NCBI GenBank assembly: GCA_963769045.1 | Contig: CAVYKK010000026.1 | Location: forward strand, 1-64,000 | Direction of reading: 5' to 3' | Source of the DNA: Methanocella_A sp963769045 | GTDB lineage: Archaea; Halobacteriota; Methanocellia; Methanocellales; Methanocellaceae | DNA length: 64,000 bases | The notes under the pieces: generated by a model | Told to the model about the DNA's origin: nothing | Databases searched by the model: none | Seen by the model: the letters and a program-made list of their open reading frames with translations, nothing else | Translations under genes and position numbers: made by a program | Shown: positions 50,672-59,491 of the stretch, piece after piece | Layout: every line of letters starts with the position of its first letter | How positions within the stretch are numbered: the first letter of the stretch is position 1

Positions 50672-50687
50672 AGGTGCTCAAGCACCT
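50672..50687 (+). promoter_or_regulatory. Short perfect hairpin before the pilin start
   Basis: AGGTGCT-CA-AGCACCT lies eight bases before ATG 50696, where a ribosome-binding site would be expected. Confidence 0.4.
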
Positions 50688-50695
50688 GGTATAGC

Positions 50696-51646
50696 ATGCA
50701 TTATAAAAATGAGGCCGGAAAGTCAGACCGTTCTGACTCTGGCGTTTCCGCTATTACTGGAACGCTTTTGATGGTCGCGCTAACCGTAGTGCTCGCCTCC
50801 GTTGTTTTTTATCTCGCCGTTTCCATGAACACCCCCCAGAACCTGACGAAGACGAGCATGAGAATCCTCGCGTTAAACTCGTCGACGCTAGGCATTACAA
50901 GCATGGTAGGCGACTCGATCTCGATCGATAACGTGAACATTATTGTCGGCCACAACTCGTATAATGGGTCGGGAATCGTCGACTCCAACGATAATGGCTT
51001 ATGGGACCCCGGCGAGACCATTTACTTATACGGGCTTGACCTGACAAAGCAGACCAGCGTGATCGTCGCCACGAACACGCAGGTCCTGTTGCCCGGAACG
51101 GTGCAGTGGAGCTACAACCCGTCGCCGTCGAGCCCGGACAACCAGTCCGGCCAGCCAGGCAATACGTTTACATCATATAAACCGGGCATCCGGATGACGG
51201 CATTCAGCGACACGTCATTTACGAACTCCGTTACCAAAGAAGTGGCCGAGGGCATAAGTTACACGAGCCCGGAAGGAGTGCCTCAGGGCTTCCATTCTAA
51301 CGACCCCTCGTGGCCGCTGTCGGATACGGGCAGGAGCCACGACTTCAGTGTCCGGTTTGAGGGTTACCTGTATGTCGACGAGAACAGCACGTACCGCTTC
51401 CACATTTCCGCCAGCGACTGCATTTCCATGCTGATCGACGATGTGCCGATCATCAATGCCACAGGGAACCATCCCCCGTCGACATACACGCCGGACCGGT
51501 ACCTGTCTGCGGGCTACCATAAGCTCGAGATCGGCTATGTGAACCTTAACTATCTGGCAGTCGTCGATGAATTTGGCATCAGGAAGGAGCCTGATGCCAC
51601 ATTTGCGCCACCCAGCCTCTTCTATCTGGAGACTATCAATACCTGA
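50696..51646 (+). CDS. Archaeal type IV pilin-like protein with a PA14-like domain
   Basis: 316 residues from ATG 50696. KSDRSDSGVSAITGTLLMVA is a class III (prepilin) signal: a basic start, cleavage before the SAITG-type segment, and a hydrophobic helix that also mediates assembly. Residues about 40-150 form the usual DUF1628/pilin beta domain (DSNDNGLWDPGETIYLYG). The C-terminal about 140 residues (FEGYLYVDENSTYRFHISAS, ISMLIDDVPIINAT, YLSAGYHKLEIGYV) resemble a PA14 carbohydrate-binding domain. Probably a pilus-borne or membrane-anchored adhesin. Confidence 0.82.
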   Translation: MHYKNEAGKSDRSDSGVSAITGTLLMVALTVVLASVVFYLAVSMNTPQNLTKTSMRILALNSSTLGITSMVGDSISIDNVNIIVGHNSYNGSGIVDSNDNGLWDPGETIYLYGLDLTKQTSVIVATNTQVLLPGTVQWSYNPSPSSPDNQSGQPGNTFTSYKPGIRMTAFSDTSFTNSVTKEVAEGISYTSPEGVPQGFHSNDPSWPLSDTGRSHDFSVRFEGYLYVDENSTYRFHISASDCISMLIDDVPIINATGNHPPSTYTPDRYLSAGYHKLEIGYVNLNYLAVVDEFGIRKEPDATFAPPSLFYLETINT

Positions 51647-51749
51647 CCCGGTTAGATTGGATAATATCTTTTAAGCTTTTTTATATTAAGCTTTTTAATT
51701 AAATGATGGCATGTACAACCAGAAAAAATTATAACACAGTACCGGCTTT

Positions 51750-52280
51750 ATGGTACATGTGGACTTCGAGAAGGACTACTATGCTATCCTGGGGCTGGAG
51801 AACACGGCTACTCCTGACGAGATCAAGCGGACCTACCGCGGCCTCGTCAAGCAATACCACCCGGACGTGAATAAGGCATCCAACGCGACGGAGATTTTCA
51901 ACGCGATTAGTGAGGCATATGAGGTCCTGTCCGATCCGAAGCTCCGCGCCGAGTATGACGCGCATGCCGTCCAGCATGAACACGCAAAAAAGCCTAAGAG
52001 CGATGGCGGCATCGGCGGTGATCTCGGCCATAAGGTCAGCCGCGCTTCCCCCGCACAGATGAGACTGGAAAGGACGCTTCTATTATCGCTGATCGTCCCT
52101 GGCATTTTCCAGATCGCGGGGAACGAGAAGAAGTTCGGCACACTGTTACTGATCGTATACATCGTTTTCTGGGCCCTGGCCATTATATTCAACGTCGAGA
52201 TCGGGGTGCTTGCCGTGCTGGTGTGGGCGGTCGCGCTCCTGGACGCATACGGGTCGTTCAGGAAGAAAATGATAGAATAA
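51750..52280 (+). CDS. Membrane-anchored J-domain protein
   Basis: 176 residues. DYYAILGLENTATPDEIKRT, QYHPDVNK (HPD motif) and YEVLSDPKLRAEYDAHA form a complete J domain (residues 8-72) able to stimulate Hsp70. After a charged linker, two or three membrane helices follow (TLLLSLIVPGIFQIAG, FGTLLLIVYIVFWALAIIFN, GVLAVLVWAVALLDAYG). It lacks the Gly/Phe and zinc domains of DnaJ. Likely recruits DnaK to the membrane. Confidence 0.88.
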   Translation: MVHVDFEKDYYAILGLENTATPDEIKRTYRGLVKQYHPDVNKASNATEIFNAISEAYEVLSDPKLRAEYDAHAVQHEHAKKPKSDGGIGGDLGHKVSRASPAQMRLERTLLLSLIVPGIFQIAGNEKKFGTLLLIVYIVFWALAIIFNVEIGVLAVLVWAVALLDAYGSFRKKMIE

Positions 52281-52421
52281 GCAGACAGAGCTTACTGTAG
52301 ATTTTTCCACCCGCAGCGCGATTACGGCTGCAATAGAAGCTGCAGTAGTAAAACTATTTATCGCAATTCCATAGATGCTTGATCACAGTAGCGAAATCCA
52401 GGCGTGCATATTATGAATTAT

Positions 52422-53405
52422 ATGATCGAGACCTTCGACCTGACGAAAAGGTTTGGCAGCCTGACCGCTGTCGACAAGATCAACCTGAAGGTGGAGCCGG
52501 GCGAGATTTTCGGTCTCCTGGGCCCGAATGGCGCAGGCAAGAGCACGACCATCTCCATGCTGTGTACGATACTGAAGCCCACGTCGGGTACGGCGATGGT
52601 CAACGGCTATGACATCGTCAGGGAGCCCGGGCAGGTACGCAAGTCGATCGGCATCGTCTTCCAGGACCCCAGCATCGACGATAAGCTCACGGGGAGGGAG
52701 AACATGGAGATGCACGCCGACCTGTACGACGTGCCCCGCAACGTCATGCATGGCAGGATCGACGAAGTCCTGAAGCTCGTGGAGCTGGAAGACCGGGCGT
52801 ACAGCAACGTCAGCACCTACTCGGGTGGCATGCGCCGCCGGCTGGAGATCGCCCGCAGCCTCATCCACTACCCCAGGGTGCTGTTCCTCGACGAGCCGAC
52901 CATCGGCCTCGATCCCCAGAGCAGGGACCACATCTGGAACTATATCCGGGACCTGAAGAAGCGGGAAAACATCACGATCATCCTCACGACCCACTACATG
53001 GAGGAAGCGGATAAGCTCTGCGACCGCATCGCCATCATCGACCGGAGCAAAATCGTCGCGCTTGACTCGCCCGGCAGCCTCAAGGAACAGCTGGAGGGCG
53101 AGACGATCTCGATAAGGACGAAGAACAACGCGTTGTTTGCCGCAAAGCTCGAGGAGGCGAAGCTGGCCGAGAAGATCACCATTGTCGACGGCGAGCTCAA
53201 CCTGAGCGTGAAGAACGCGCATACGGCCCTGCCCCGCGTCGTGGAAGTGGCCGCGGCGAACGGCGTCTACGTCGATAGTATCGCCCTGCGCGAGCCCGAC
53301 CTGGACGACGTCTTCATGCACTACACGGGCCGGAATATACGGGAGGGCGGGGGCACAAAAGAGCTGACCGGCTTCGCCGCGATTCGCAGGAGGCAGATAC
53401 GATGA
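52422..53405 (+). CDS. ABC transporter ATP-binding protein (DrrA-type)
   Basis: 327 residues from ATG 52422; ATG 52413 and GTG 52404 are alternatives. LLGPNGAGKSTTISML is Walker A, YSGGMRRRLEIARSLI the signature, and VLFLDEPTIGLDPQSRDHIW Walker B with D-loop. The long C-terminus (LDDVFMHYTGRNIREGG) is the DrrA-family tail. It energises the permease that overlaps its stop. Substrate unknown; lipid or drug export is typical. Confidence 0.92.
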   Translation: MIETFDLTKRFGSLTAVDKINLKVEPGEIFGLLGPNGAGKSTTISMLCTILKPTSGTAMVNGYDIVREPGQVRKSIGIVFQDPSIDDKLTGRENMEMHADLYDVPRNVMHGRIDEVLKLVELEDRAYSNVSTYSGGMRRRLEIARSLIHYPRVLFLDEPTIGLDPQSRDHIWNYIRDLKKRENITIILTTHYMEEADKLCDRIAIIDRSKIVALDSPGSLKEQLEGETISIRTKNNALFAAKLEEAKLAEKITIVDGELNLSVKNAHTALPRVVEVAAANGVYVDSIALREPDLDDVFMHYTGRNIREGGGTKELTGFAAIRRRQIR

Positions 53406-54181
53406 GCCAGACGAGCGAATTACGGGGCATCTACACGCTGTGGCTGCGGGAGTGCCGGCGGTTCGTACGCGATCGCTCCAGGCTGATCGGCTCGCTGATC
53501 ACGCCCATCCTTTGGCTGGTGATCTTCGGCACGGGCCTGGGGTCGTCGATGGGCAATTTCGTGGCCCACGCAGGCTATAATTACCAGCAGTTCCTGCTGC
53601 CGGGCATCATCGGGCAGTCGCTGCTCTTCACGGCCATGTTCATGGGTATCTCGGTGATCTGGGACCGGCAGTTCGGCTTCATGAAGGAGATCCTGGTGGC
53701 GCCCATCAGCCGCACATCCATTTACATCGGCAAGATGCTCGGCGTGGGCACCGGCTGCATGTTCCAGGGAATCATTGTCCTGGCGCTGGGATTCCTCATC
53801 GGCGTGCCCCTGGGCGTGTACACGCTGGGCATGGCATTCGTGCTGATGGTGCTGATCACGATAGGCCTGGTCTGCATCGGCTTGATCATTGCCAGCCTGA
53901 TGACCAGCCTGGAGAGCTTCGGTACGATTGCGACGTTCGTCAACATGCCCATGTTCTTCTTCAGTGGCGCGCTGTTCCCCGTAGGTAACCTGCCGGGCTG
54001 GCTCCAGTGGGCATTCTACCTGAATCCGTTAACGTACGGCGTGGACGCGCTGCGGACCGTTATACTCGGCAGCGCGTGGACTCAGCCCGTGCTCCCGCTG
54101 GGCGTGGAGATTCTGATCATCTTAGCGTTTGATGTTGTCACGATAGCGGTCGGGACGTATACCTTCAGTAAAAGGCAATAG
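53402..54181 (+). CDS. ABC-2 type permease (DrrB-type)
   Basis: 259 residues with six membrane segments: LIGSLITPILWLVIFGTGLG, then IIGQSLLFTAMFMGISVIW, then about 105-135, 138-165, 170-195 and 225-255. MKEILVAPISRTSIYIGK and FFFSGALFPVGNLPGWLQW are characteristic of ABC-2 exporters. Its ATG overlaps the stop of the ATPase gene, so the two form one transporter. Confidence 0.92.
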   Translation: MSQTSELRGIYTLWLRECRRFVRDRSRLIGSLITPILWLVIFGTGLGSSMGNFVAHAGYNYQQFLLPGIIGQSLLFTAMFMGISVIWDRQFGFMKEILVAPISRTSIYIGKMLGVGTGCMFQGIIVLALGFLIGVPLGVYTLGMAFVLMVLITIGLVCIGLIIASLMTSLESFGTIATFVNMPMFFFSGALFPVGNLPGWLQWAFYLNPLTYGVDALRTVILGSAWTQPVLPLGVEILIILAFDVVTIAVGTYTFSKRQ

Positions 54182-54264
54182 ATGAACAATTATCTAAAAA
54201 TGGTCGGAATCAACGCTTGTTTCGGAATGTATCGACCATAGTATATCATATGTTCTGGCGTATA

Positions 54265-55140
54265 GGTCGCGTTCTTGCAATTTCGAAGATAAATGGAGCA
54301 GGATATGGTCTGTCCAATATCAATCGCGGTGCGACGCCCATGCCGGCTGATGCTGCATGGGCTACTCCGGGTTTTTCCGGTGCTGCGCCGTCCGGGCCGC
54401 GTTCTTGCAATATCGGAGATCAATAGGGCATGATATGGTCTGTCCAATATTAATCGCGGTGCGACGCCCATGCTTACTTCGTCGCATGGGCTACTCCGGG
54501 TTTTTCCGGTGCTACGCCGTCCGGGCCGCGCTCGCACCCCCGGAGACACGACCCCTGGCTGCGCCTCGCTTCGCTCGGCTGCGCCCGGTCGAGTCCCTTC
54601 GCAAGCGCTAAGCAACGCGCCTACCGGCAGCGTTCATTACCCGGCCGCCTCCGCACCCCTCGCACAGCTTCGCGTGCGAGGGGCCTTCGGCCGAAAAAAC
54701 CCTCCGCCGACCGCGGAGCAGCATATGCAACGCGTACCAAGACTAGTATTATTGGCTCGCTGCCTGTTCTATTGTTGGTAAGGGTAGCCGGTGCTTCTCC
54801 GCGGAAGGCGGAGGGTTTTTTCGGCTTGCCCGCTCGCACGCATCAGCTGTGCGAGGGGTGTGGAGGTGTCGGGTGTGAAAAACGCTGCCGCCAGGCGCGT
54901 TTTTCAGGGCTTGCAAAGGAGACTCAACGCCGCCGAAGGCGCGTTGGGCCGACGAAGGTGCGAGCCCGTCGCCCGACACCGGAACACCGGAAAAACCCGG
55001 AGTAGCACGTGCGGCGAAGCAAGCACGGGCGTCGCACCGCGATTAGAAATGGAAGCATTAGATATCGGCCGGTATGACTTTTCAAGTTGTCATTATTCCT
55101 TTTCAACAAGAAGCAAGCACCGGCGTCGCACCGCGATTAG
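54265..55140. repeat. Giant inverted repeat of about 880 bases with duplicated ends
   Basis: Left arm blocks (ATCGCGGTGCGACGCC, ACTCCGGGTTTTTCCGGTG, TTCGGCCGAAAAAACCCTCC) recur inverted in the right arm (GGAGGGTTTTTTCGGCTTGC, CACCGGAAAAACCCGGAGT, GGCGTCGCACCGCGAT). The centre is near TACCAA...TTGGTA (54736-54780). The terminal block occurs twice on the left (54322 and 54452, period 130) and twice on the right (55028 and 55122, period 94). Many smaller hairpins lie in the arms. No coding potential is convincing. Confidence 0.85.
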
Positions 55141-55411
55141 AAAGGGAAGCATAGGAAATTTGTTAGTATGGGTTTACACATTCAGCAGGCATAAGCATTA
55201 TACAACAAGGGGAAAGGGATATATGCATGAATAGTTCTATTTTATCGCGATGAAGTACCAGACGACGAGCATGGTATGATCGTCGAACGCCAAGCCCATT
55301 TATTTTGGATGTCGACTTTTAACAGGCTATTTTGTGAAGACATGGATGTCAAAGACTGTACAGAATCCCTTTTAATAAACTATAAATGTAATAACACATC
55401 AGTGGCTGTGC

Positions 55412-56041
55412 ATGGGCTCGGAGACGATCACATACCTGCTGCAAGGGCTGCTGTTAGGGCTCGCCTATCTGGCGCCCATCGGCATGCAGAACATGTACGT
55501 GATCAATACGGCATTGCGTATGGGCCGGCTCCGCACGTACCAGGTGGCGGCTATCACTACGGCGTTCGACATATCGCTGGCTTTGAGCTGTTTCTTCGGC
55601 GTCGGTCTGCTGCTGGAGATCGTTCCCGGCCTCCGTTTGGTCATGCTGCTCGCCGGCTGTATAGTGGTCGTCTATTTCGGCGTACAGATGATCCTGTCGC
55701 ACCCTGCTACTGGTACTGCTATCGTCGACGAGCCCCTGATGAAGATCATCATTGCCTGCTTCGCGGTCACCTGGCTGAACCCCCAGGCCGTCCTCGACGG
55801 GACTATGCTGCTGGGCGGCATGCGCGCGACGCTGCAGGCGGAGTTCTCGACGGCGTTCATCGCCGGAGTTATCCTCGCTTCCTGTATGTGGTTCACGGGC
55901 CTGGCCACGGTGACGTCCGTCTTTAAGAAAGCGCTTGACGGCAAGCTGCTGCGGTGGATCAACATCCTGTGCGGCACAGTGATTGTGCTCTACGGCCTCA
56001 ATCTTGGGTACGGGTTTATCCAGCTGGTCATGCACGTATAG
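55412..56041 (+). CDS. LysE/ArgO-family amino acid exporter
   Basis: 209 residues, six membrane helices. LLLGLAYLAPIGMQNMYVIN at the N-terminus and FAVTWLNPQAVLDGTMLLGG near residue 112 (the NP motif) are the family signatures. TAFDISLALSCFFGVGLLLE is helix 2. LysE proteins export basic or other amino acids; the substrate here is unknown. A possible upstream peptide frame in the same region looks accidental. Confidence 0.9.
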   Translation: MGSETITYLLQGLLLGLAYLAPIGMQNMYVINTALRMGRLRTYQVAAITTAFDISLALSCFFGVGLLLEIVPGLRLVMLLAGCIVVVYFGVQMILSHPATGTAIVDEPLMKIIIACFAVTWLNPQAVLDGTMLLGGMRATLQAEFSTAFIAGVILASCMWFTGLATVTSVFKKALDGKLLRWINILCGTVIVLYGLNLGYGFIQLVMHV

Positions 56042-56169
56042 ATCGTTTTACTGTGCGGCCATCTTTAATTATCTGCCCTGCCAACCTGCGCATATAGCCG
56101 GAGTGCATCCGGAATTTGAATACGATGCATTTAAATATGTTGATGCGTTAATACGTAACCGGTGATACT

Positions 56170-56802
56170 ATGTCAGGTACCCTAAGCAGCACAACCGCAG
56201 GTAGTGCCGATAATATGGCAGATCTCACTAACCCGGCGCTGGAGAACATTTACGCCCGCCGTTCGGTCCGGAATTTCACTGACCGCCGGATTCCCGACGA
56301 GATTATCGGCGAGATTGTCAGGGCCGGCACTTACGCGCCTACCGCCACGAACCAGCAGCCCTGGCGATTCGTCATTGTCAGGAACGCTGAAAAGATCAGG
56401 CAGTACGGGCAGCGGGCGAAAAAGCTCTGGGTGGATCTGTATAAGGATACGACAGAGCCCCATCTCGCTGCGCTGACCAGGACCATGTCCCGGCCGGAGA
56501 CGGACCTTTTCTACGGCGCCCCTGTCCTCGTACTCGTCTTTTCTTCACCGGGATCATTACGTGGCGAGGTCGACTGTGCGCTGGCAGCGGAGAATATGAT
56601 GCTGGCCGCCCGGTCGCTGGGCGTCGGGAGCTGCTGGATAGGGCTGGCCATGCCTCTGGGCTCTGACCAGGCCTTCAGAGAGGAAATCGGAGTACCTGAC
56701 GGATACACGCTGGCCGCCCCGCTGATCTTCGGGTACCCGGTCAAACCGGACCAGCGGGCACCTGCACGCAATAACGACGTCATCCTGAAGTGGATTGATT
56801 AA
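56170..56802 (+). CDS. Nitroreductase-family flavoprotein
   Basis: 210 residues. IYARRSVRNFTDRRIPDEII and AGTYAPTATNQQPWRFVIVR form the FMN-binding start; AAENMMLAARSLGVGSCWIG is the conserved helix. Only distantly related to the nitroreductase at 41 kb. A TATA-like CATTTAAATATG lies about 35 bases before the start. The following ArsR gene is in the same direction. Substrate unknown. Confidence 0.9.
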   Translation: MSGTLSSTTAGSADNMADLTNPALENIYARRSVRNFTDRRIPDEIIGEIVRAGTYAPTATNQQPWRFVIVRNAEKIRQYGQRAKKLWVDLYKDTTEPHLAALTRTMSRPETDLFYGAPVLVLVFSSPGSLRGEVDCALAAENMMLAARSLGVGSCWIGLAMPLGSDQAFREEIGVPDGYTLAAPLIFGYPVKPDQRAPARNNDVILKWID

Positions 56803-56883
56803 CGACACCGGTCTGATGCCGTCTCTGCCGTGCCCGGCACGGCCTCTAAAACTTTTTAATGTTTAGCAGCTTACAGGTGATAG

Positions 56884-57234
56884 ATGAAGGAAGGTGAAAA
56901 GCCGGGCAAAAGCTGCTGCGGCGTCATTGCGGACATTATCGGGCATTGTAAGGCGAAGGTACCGGAACGCGATACCATCGTCGCGCAATCAGAGTTCTTC
57001 AAGGCCCTGTCGGACCCGGCACGTGTCGCGATCGTCTACGCGCTCTCCGGCGGCGAGCTCTGCAACTGCGAGCTCATGGGCATCATGGGCATGCCGCAGA
57101 CGGCCATCTCGCATCACATGAAGGTGCTGAAGTACGCCGGCATCGTCACGGACCGCCGCAGCGGCAAATGGATCCATTACAAGCTCACGGACGATAAAGC
57201 GCTGCAGGCCCTCGGCATCGGAACGAAAAAGTAA
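56884..57234 (+). CDS. ArsR-family metal-sensing regulator
   Basis: 116 residues. FFKALSDPARVAIVYALSGG starts the winged helix. GELCNCEL is close to the ELCVCDL metal-binding motif of ArsR/SmtB sensors. MPQTAISHHMKVLKYAGIVT is the recognition helix region and DRRSGKWIHYKL the wing. Extra Cys near the N-terminus (SCCGVIADIIGHC) may help bind a soft metal. It may control neighbouring genes; target unknown. Confidence 0.9.
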   Translation: MKEGEKPGKSCCGVIADIIGHCKAKVPERDTIVAQSEFFKALSDPARVAIVYALSGGELCNCELMGIMGMPQTAISHHMKVLKYAGIVTDRRSGKWIHYKLTDDKALQALGIGTKK

Positions 57235-57295
57235 GCCCCGTATGGCTCAACAGCCTTTTATCCTTGAAGGGGCTAACCTTTGAAGAGATTTCATT

Positions 57296-57745
57296 ATGAA
57301 GATACTCATCGCTACGGACGGTTCGAAAAATGCCAGTAAGGCTGTAGACTACGGTGTCCGGGTGGCCGCAAAGATGGGCGCCGGGGTCGTAGGAGTCTAC
57401 GTGATCAACATGAAGAGCCTCGAGCTTTTCGCGATCGGCCACCATGACAGCATCACCGGCTACGAGGAAGAGAACGCGAAGCACAGGAGAGAAGGCGAAG
57501 AAGCGCTGGAATATCTGGCCGGGAAATGCAGGCAGGCAGGAGTAGAATGTTCCACCGCCATCGTCCGGGGGTACCCGGCCGAAGAGATCGTCAAGATCGC
57601 GGAAAATGAGAAGCCGGCCATGATCGTCGTGGGCAGTCTGGGCAAGTCGAACGTCGCGCACATGCTCATGGGCAGCGTCTCGGAGTCTGTCGTCCGGAAG
57701 GCGCCGTTCCCCGTTCTCGTCGTCCGCGGCGACACACAGCTTTAA
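57296..57745 (+). CDS. Universal stress protein (UspA-type, ATP-binding)
   Basis: 149 residues. ILIATDGSKNASKAVDYGVR starts the fold, and VVGSLGKSNVAHMLMGSVSE with KAPFPVLVV carries the G-2X-G-9X-G(S) ATP-binding motif. Single-domain type. Role in stress tolerance is general; its own trigger is unknown. A palindrome follows its 3' end. Confidence 0.9.
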   Translation: MKILIATDGSKNASKAVDYGVRVAAKMGAGVVGVYVINMKSLELFAIGHHDSITGYEEENAKHRREGEEALEYLAGKCRQAGVECSTAIVRGYPAEEIVKIAENEKPAMIVVGSLGKSNVAHMLMGSVSESVVRKAPFPVLVVRGDTQL

Positions 57746-57800
57746 TCTCCAGGCTGCCAAAGGACCAGGAAGTGTTCAAGACGCCACTATAGCACCGAAA

Positions 57801-57902
57801 GGGCGCCGGGGCGCCAGGTTTCTTTTAAAAGATTAACGTGTGATTATTTCAACAGATCTGGCATCCTGGATGCTATTACATTAAAAAAGGACCTGGCGCC
57901 TC
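57801..57902. repeat. Palindrome I (GGCGCCAGGT type)
   Basis: GGCGCCAGGTTTCTTTTAA on the left pairs with TTAAAAAAGGACCTGGCGCC on the right, around a loop of about 50 bases that has its own GGCATCC/GGATGC stem. It lies in the gap between two convergent genes. Confidence 0.7.
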
Positions 57903-57945
57903 ATGAAAAACTTTTGAGAATCGGCAGCTGCAAAGCCCGCCGGTC

Positions 57946-57975
57946 TACGCGTGCGCGCGCGAGCGCCCGTTCGTC
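57946..57975. repeat. Short CG-alternating repeat 5
   Basis: ACGCGTGCGCGCGCGAGCGC then CCGTTCG in the same gap as palindrome I. Confidence 0.6.
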
Positions 57976-58049
57976 TGCGATGTTTCCCTGCCGGTTTTCA
58001 ACCTCTTATGCCTGACCAGGGTCCCGGTCATCAGCCGACTCCTGGCGGC

Positions 58050-59006
58050 TTAGTTCATGGGTACGCGGGCGGCGGTGAGCATGGCGGGCTTTTTCATGGC
58101 TTCCGCGACTTCTTCCGTGGACTTTTCCCTGTACTCCAGGGCGATGGCGTCGCGGGACGCTTCGACGGCCTCGTCGAAGGTCTGTGCGCGAATGGAAAGA
58201 CCGGCCTGCGGCACATGGGAAGCGTAGAAAGCGGGCGCACGGCCATTATAACGGGAAACAGGGACAAAAAAGCGACGAATGGAAACATTTTCTTTGAGAT
58301 GCAGAGGGATATCGAGGGTGCAATACACCGGCTCGCCCTGCATGACGGGGGCTTTTCGCAAATCGGCCTGCGATAAAGACCTCTCGAGATTCCGGAGGGC
58401 TGACAGCGGATTGGCCCCCTTAGCGCGGTCCTCCGATTCCATCGACTGTGCCTCATAGCCGCCGTTATTGCGGCGAATGAGCGCGCTGACCAGGCGGCCT
58501 TCGGGCTTCTTCCCGGGGCTGATGGACGTCATCAGGGGCCGTTTCGGCAGTTCGCGCATGAGGTCTGTGACGCTCTCCTCTTCGTATCGTGCCGAGATCA
58601 CATCACCCAGCCGGGTCATCGCGTCGGCGATAGAGCTGCCGTTCTCGCGCATGTAGTTGGTGGGGCACTGTGCATCGAAGGAGACGCGGCCATGATGATC
58701 CATGATCTCGTCGATCCGGCAGATGAACGGCTGCCTCCGACGGCCGTCTCGCAGGTCGAGCGAAGCGTCGACGGTGGTGATAAAAGTATGAAGAATTTCC
58801 ATGTGCGTCGGCGGATACATGCCAGTGGTCACGTCATCCATGACCTGGCGGGAAAGGTTGTCCAGACAGGAACGTAAGTCCGGGCCTCTCGCGAACGAGG
58901 CCTCGTGTTCTGAGACGTAAAAGGGGTGCGATTTACCGGCGCGATAGATGATCGCATCGAGTTTTCCGGTACCGTCATTACTGGCAGTCCCGCGCATGGA
59001 GAACAA
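58050..59006 (-). CDS. Protein of unknown function with about four HicB-like repeats
   Basis: 318 residues, no signal or membrane segment. The last repeat (APAFYASHVPQAGLSIRAQT, FDEAVEASRDAIALEYREKS) strongly resembles the HicB/UPF0150 antitoxin fold (strand, PxxxG turn, T.EEA helix). Three weaker copies are at about 20-55, 90-155 and 170-215. No HicA toxin is next to it and no DNA-binding tail is visible. Divergent from the TPR gene across a 485-base gap. Confidence 0.6.
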   Translation of the reverse strand: MFSMRGTASNDGTGKLDAIIYRAGKSHPFYVSEHEASFARGPDLRSCLDNLSRQVMDDVTTGMYPPTHMEILHTFITTVDASLDLRDGRRRQPFICRIDEIMDHHGRVSFDAQCPTNYMRENGSSIADAMTRLGDVISARYEEESVTDLMRELPKRPLMTSISPGKKPEGRLVSALIRRNNGGYEAQSMESEDRAKGANPLSALRNLERSLSQADLRKAPVMQGEPVYCTLDIPLHLKENVSIRRFFVPVSRYNGRAPAFYASHVPQAGLSIRAQTFDEAVEASRDAIALEYREKSTEEVAEAMKKPAMLTAARVPMN

Positions 59007-59491
59007 TATTAGATTGATGATTTAAAGAGTTTTCCGTTAAATGCGCATCTGACATACCTTGTTTTCGCGAAAAACAGTACTGGATAATCTAATTACCGAA
59101 AAAAGCCTGTATTAAGGTACTTAATCGGTTTATTCTATATAGATTGTCGATATATCGACAAAGCTTATTTCTTCTCCGGCTCGCCGCATGCATCGTGCTC
59201 GAACTGCTCGACCGCTACAGAAGATCGGTTGTATAGAGCCCATGCCTTAAAATATCAGGTCAGAGAACAGGCCCATGAGCCGGTCAGGCACGTTTTCCTT
59301 TTTATGTCGCTCCGCACCGTCAGGCATGACAGTATCTTGTACCTGCAGGGGAATGAAGGTGATACACGTTTTATGCGAGCCGTAATTAAAGTTACAAACG
59401 TGCCGCAGCGGCCGTCGATCGCCGGTGAACGTATAAGGCTGCGAACCGCGAAGTTCGATACGGGAATAAAAGAGGCAGGCGGGGAGAGCGG
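59007..59491. other. Divergent promoter region
   Basis: Contains the 18-base palindrome described separately and AT-rich stretches. Short frames cross it in several directions, but none has a ribosome-binding site or convincing composition. No gene called. Confidence 0.4.
59144..59161. promoter_or_regulatory. Perfect 18-base palindrome, possible operator
   Basis: TTGTCGATATATCGACAA sits between the divergent HicB-like and TPR genes. Its centre (ATATAT) could overlap a TATA box. Confidence 0.5.

Noticed and set aside
52383..53321. 312-codon leftward frame opposite the ABC ATPase
   Set aside because: Shadow of a GC-rich gene with intact Walker motifs.
54357..55234. Several 70-150 codon frames within the giant inverted repeat
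   Set aside because: Both arms produce similar Arg/Pro-rich translations from GC hairpins; no conserved domain or start context.
55276..55926. Rightward frame overlapping the start of lysE
   Set aside because: Only the first part is outside lysE; it lacks a ribosome-binding site and continues in the wrong frame of lysE.
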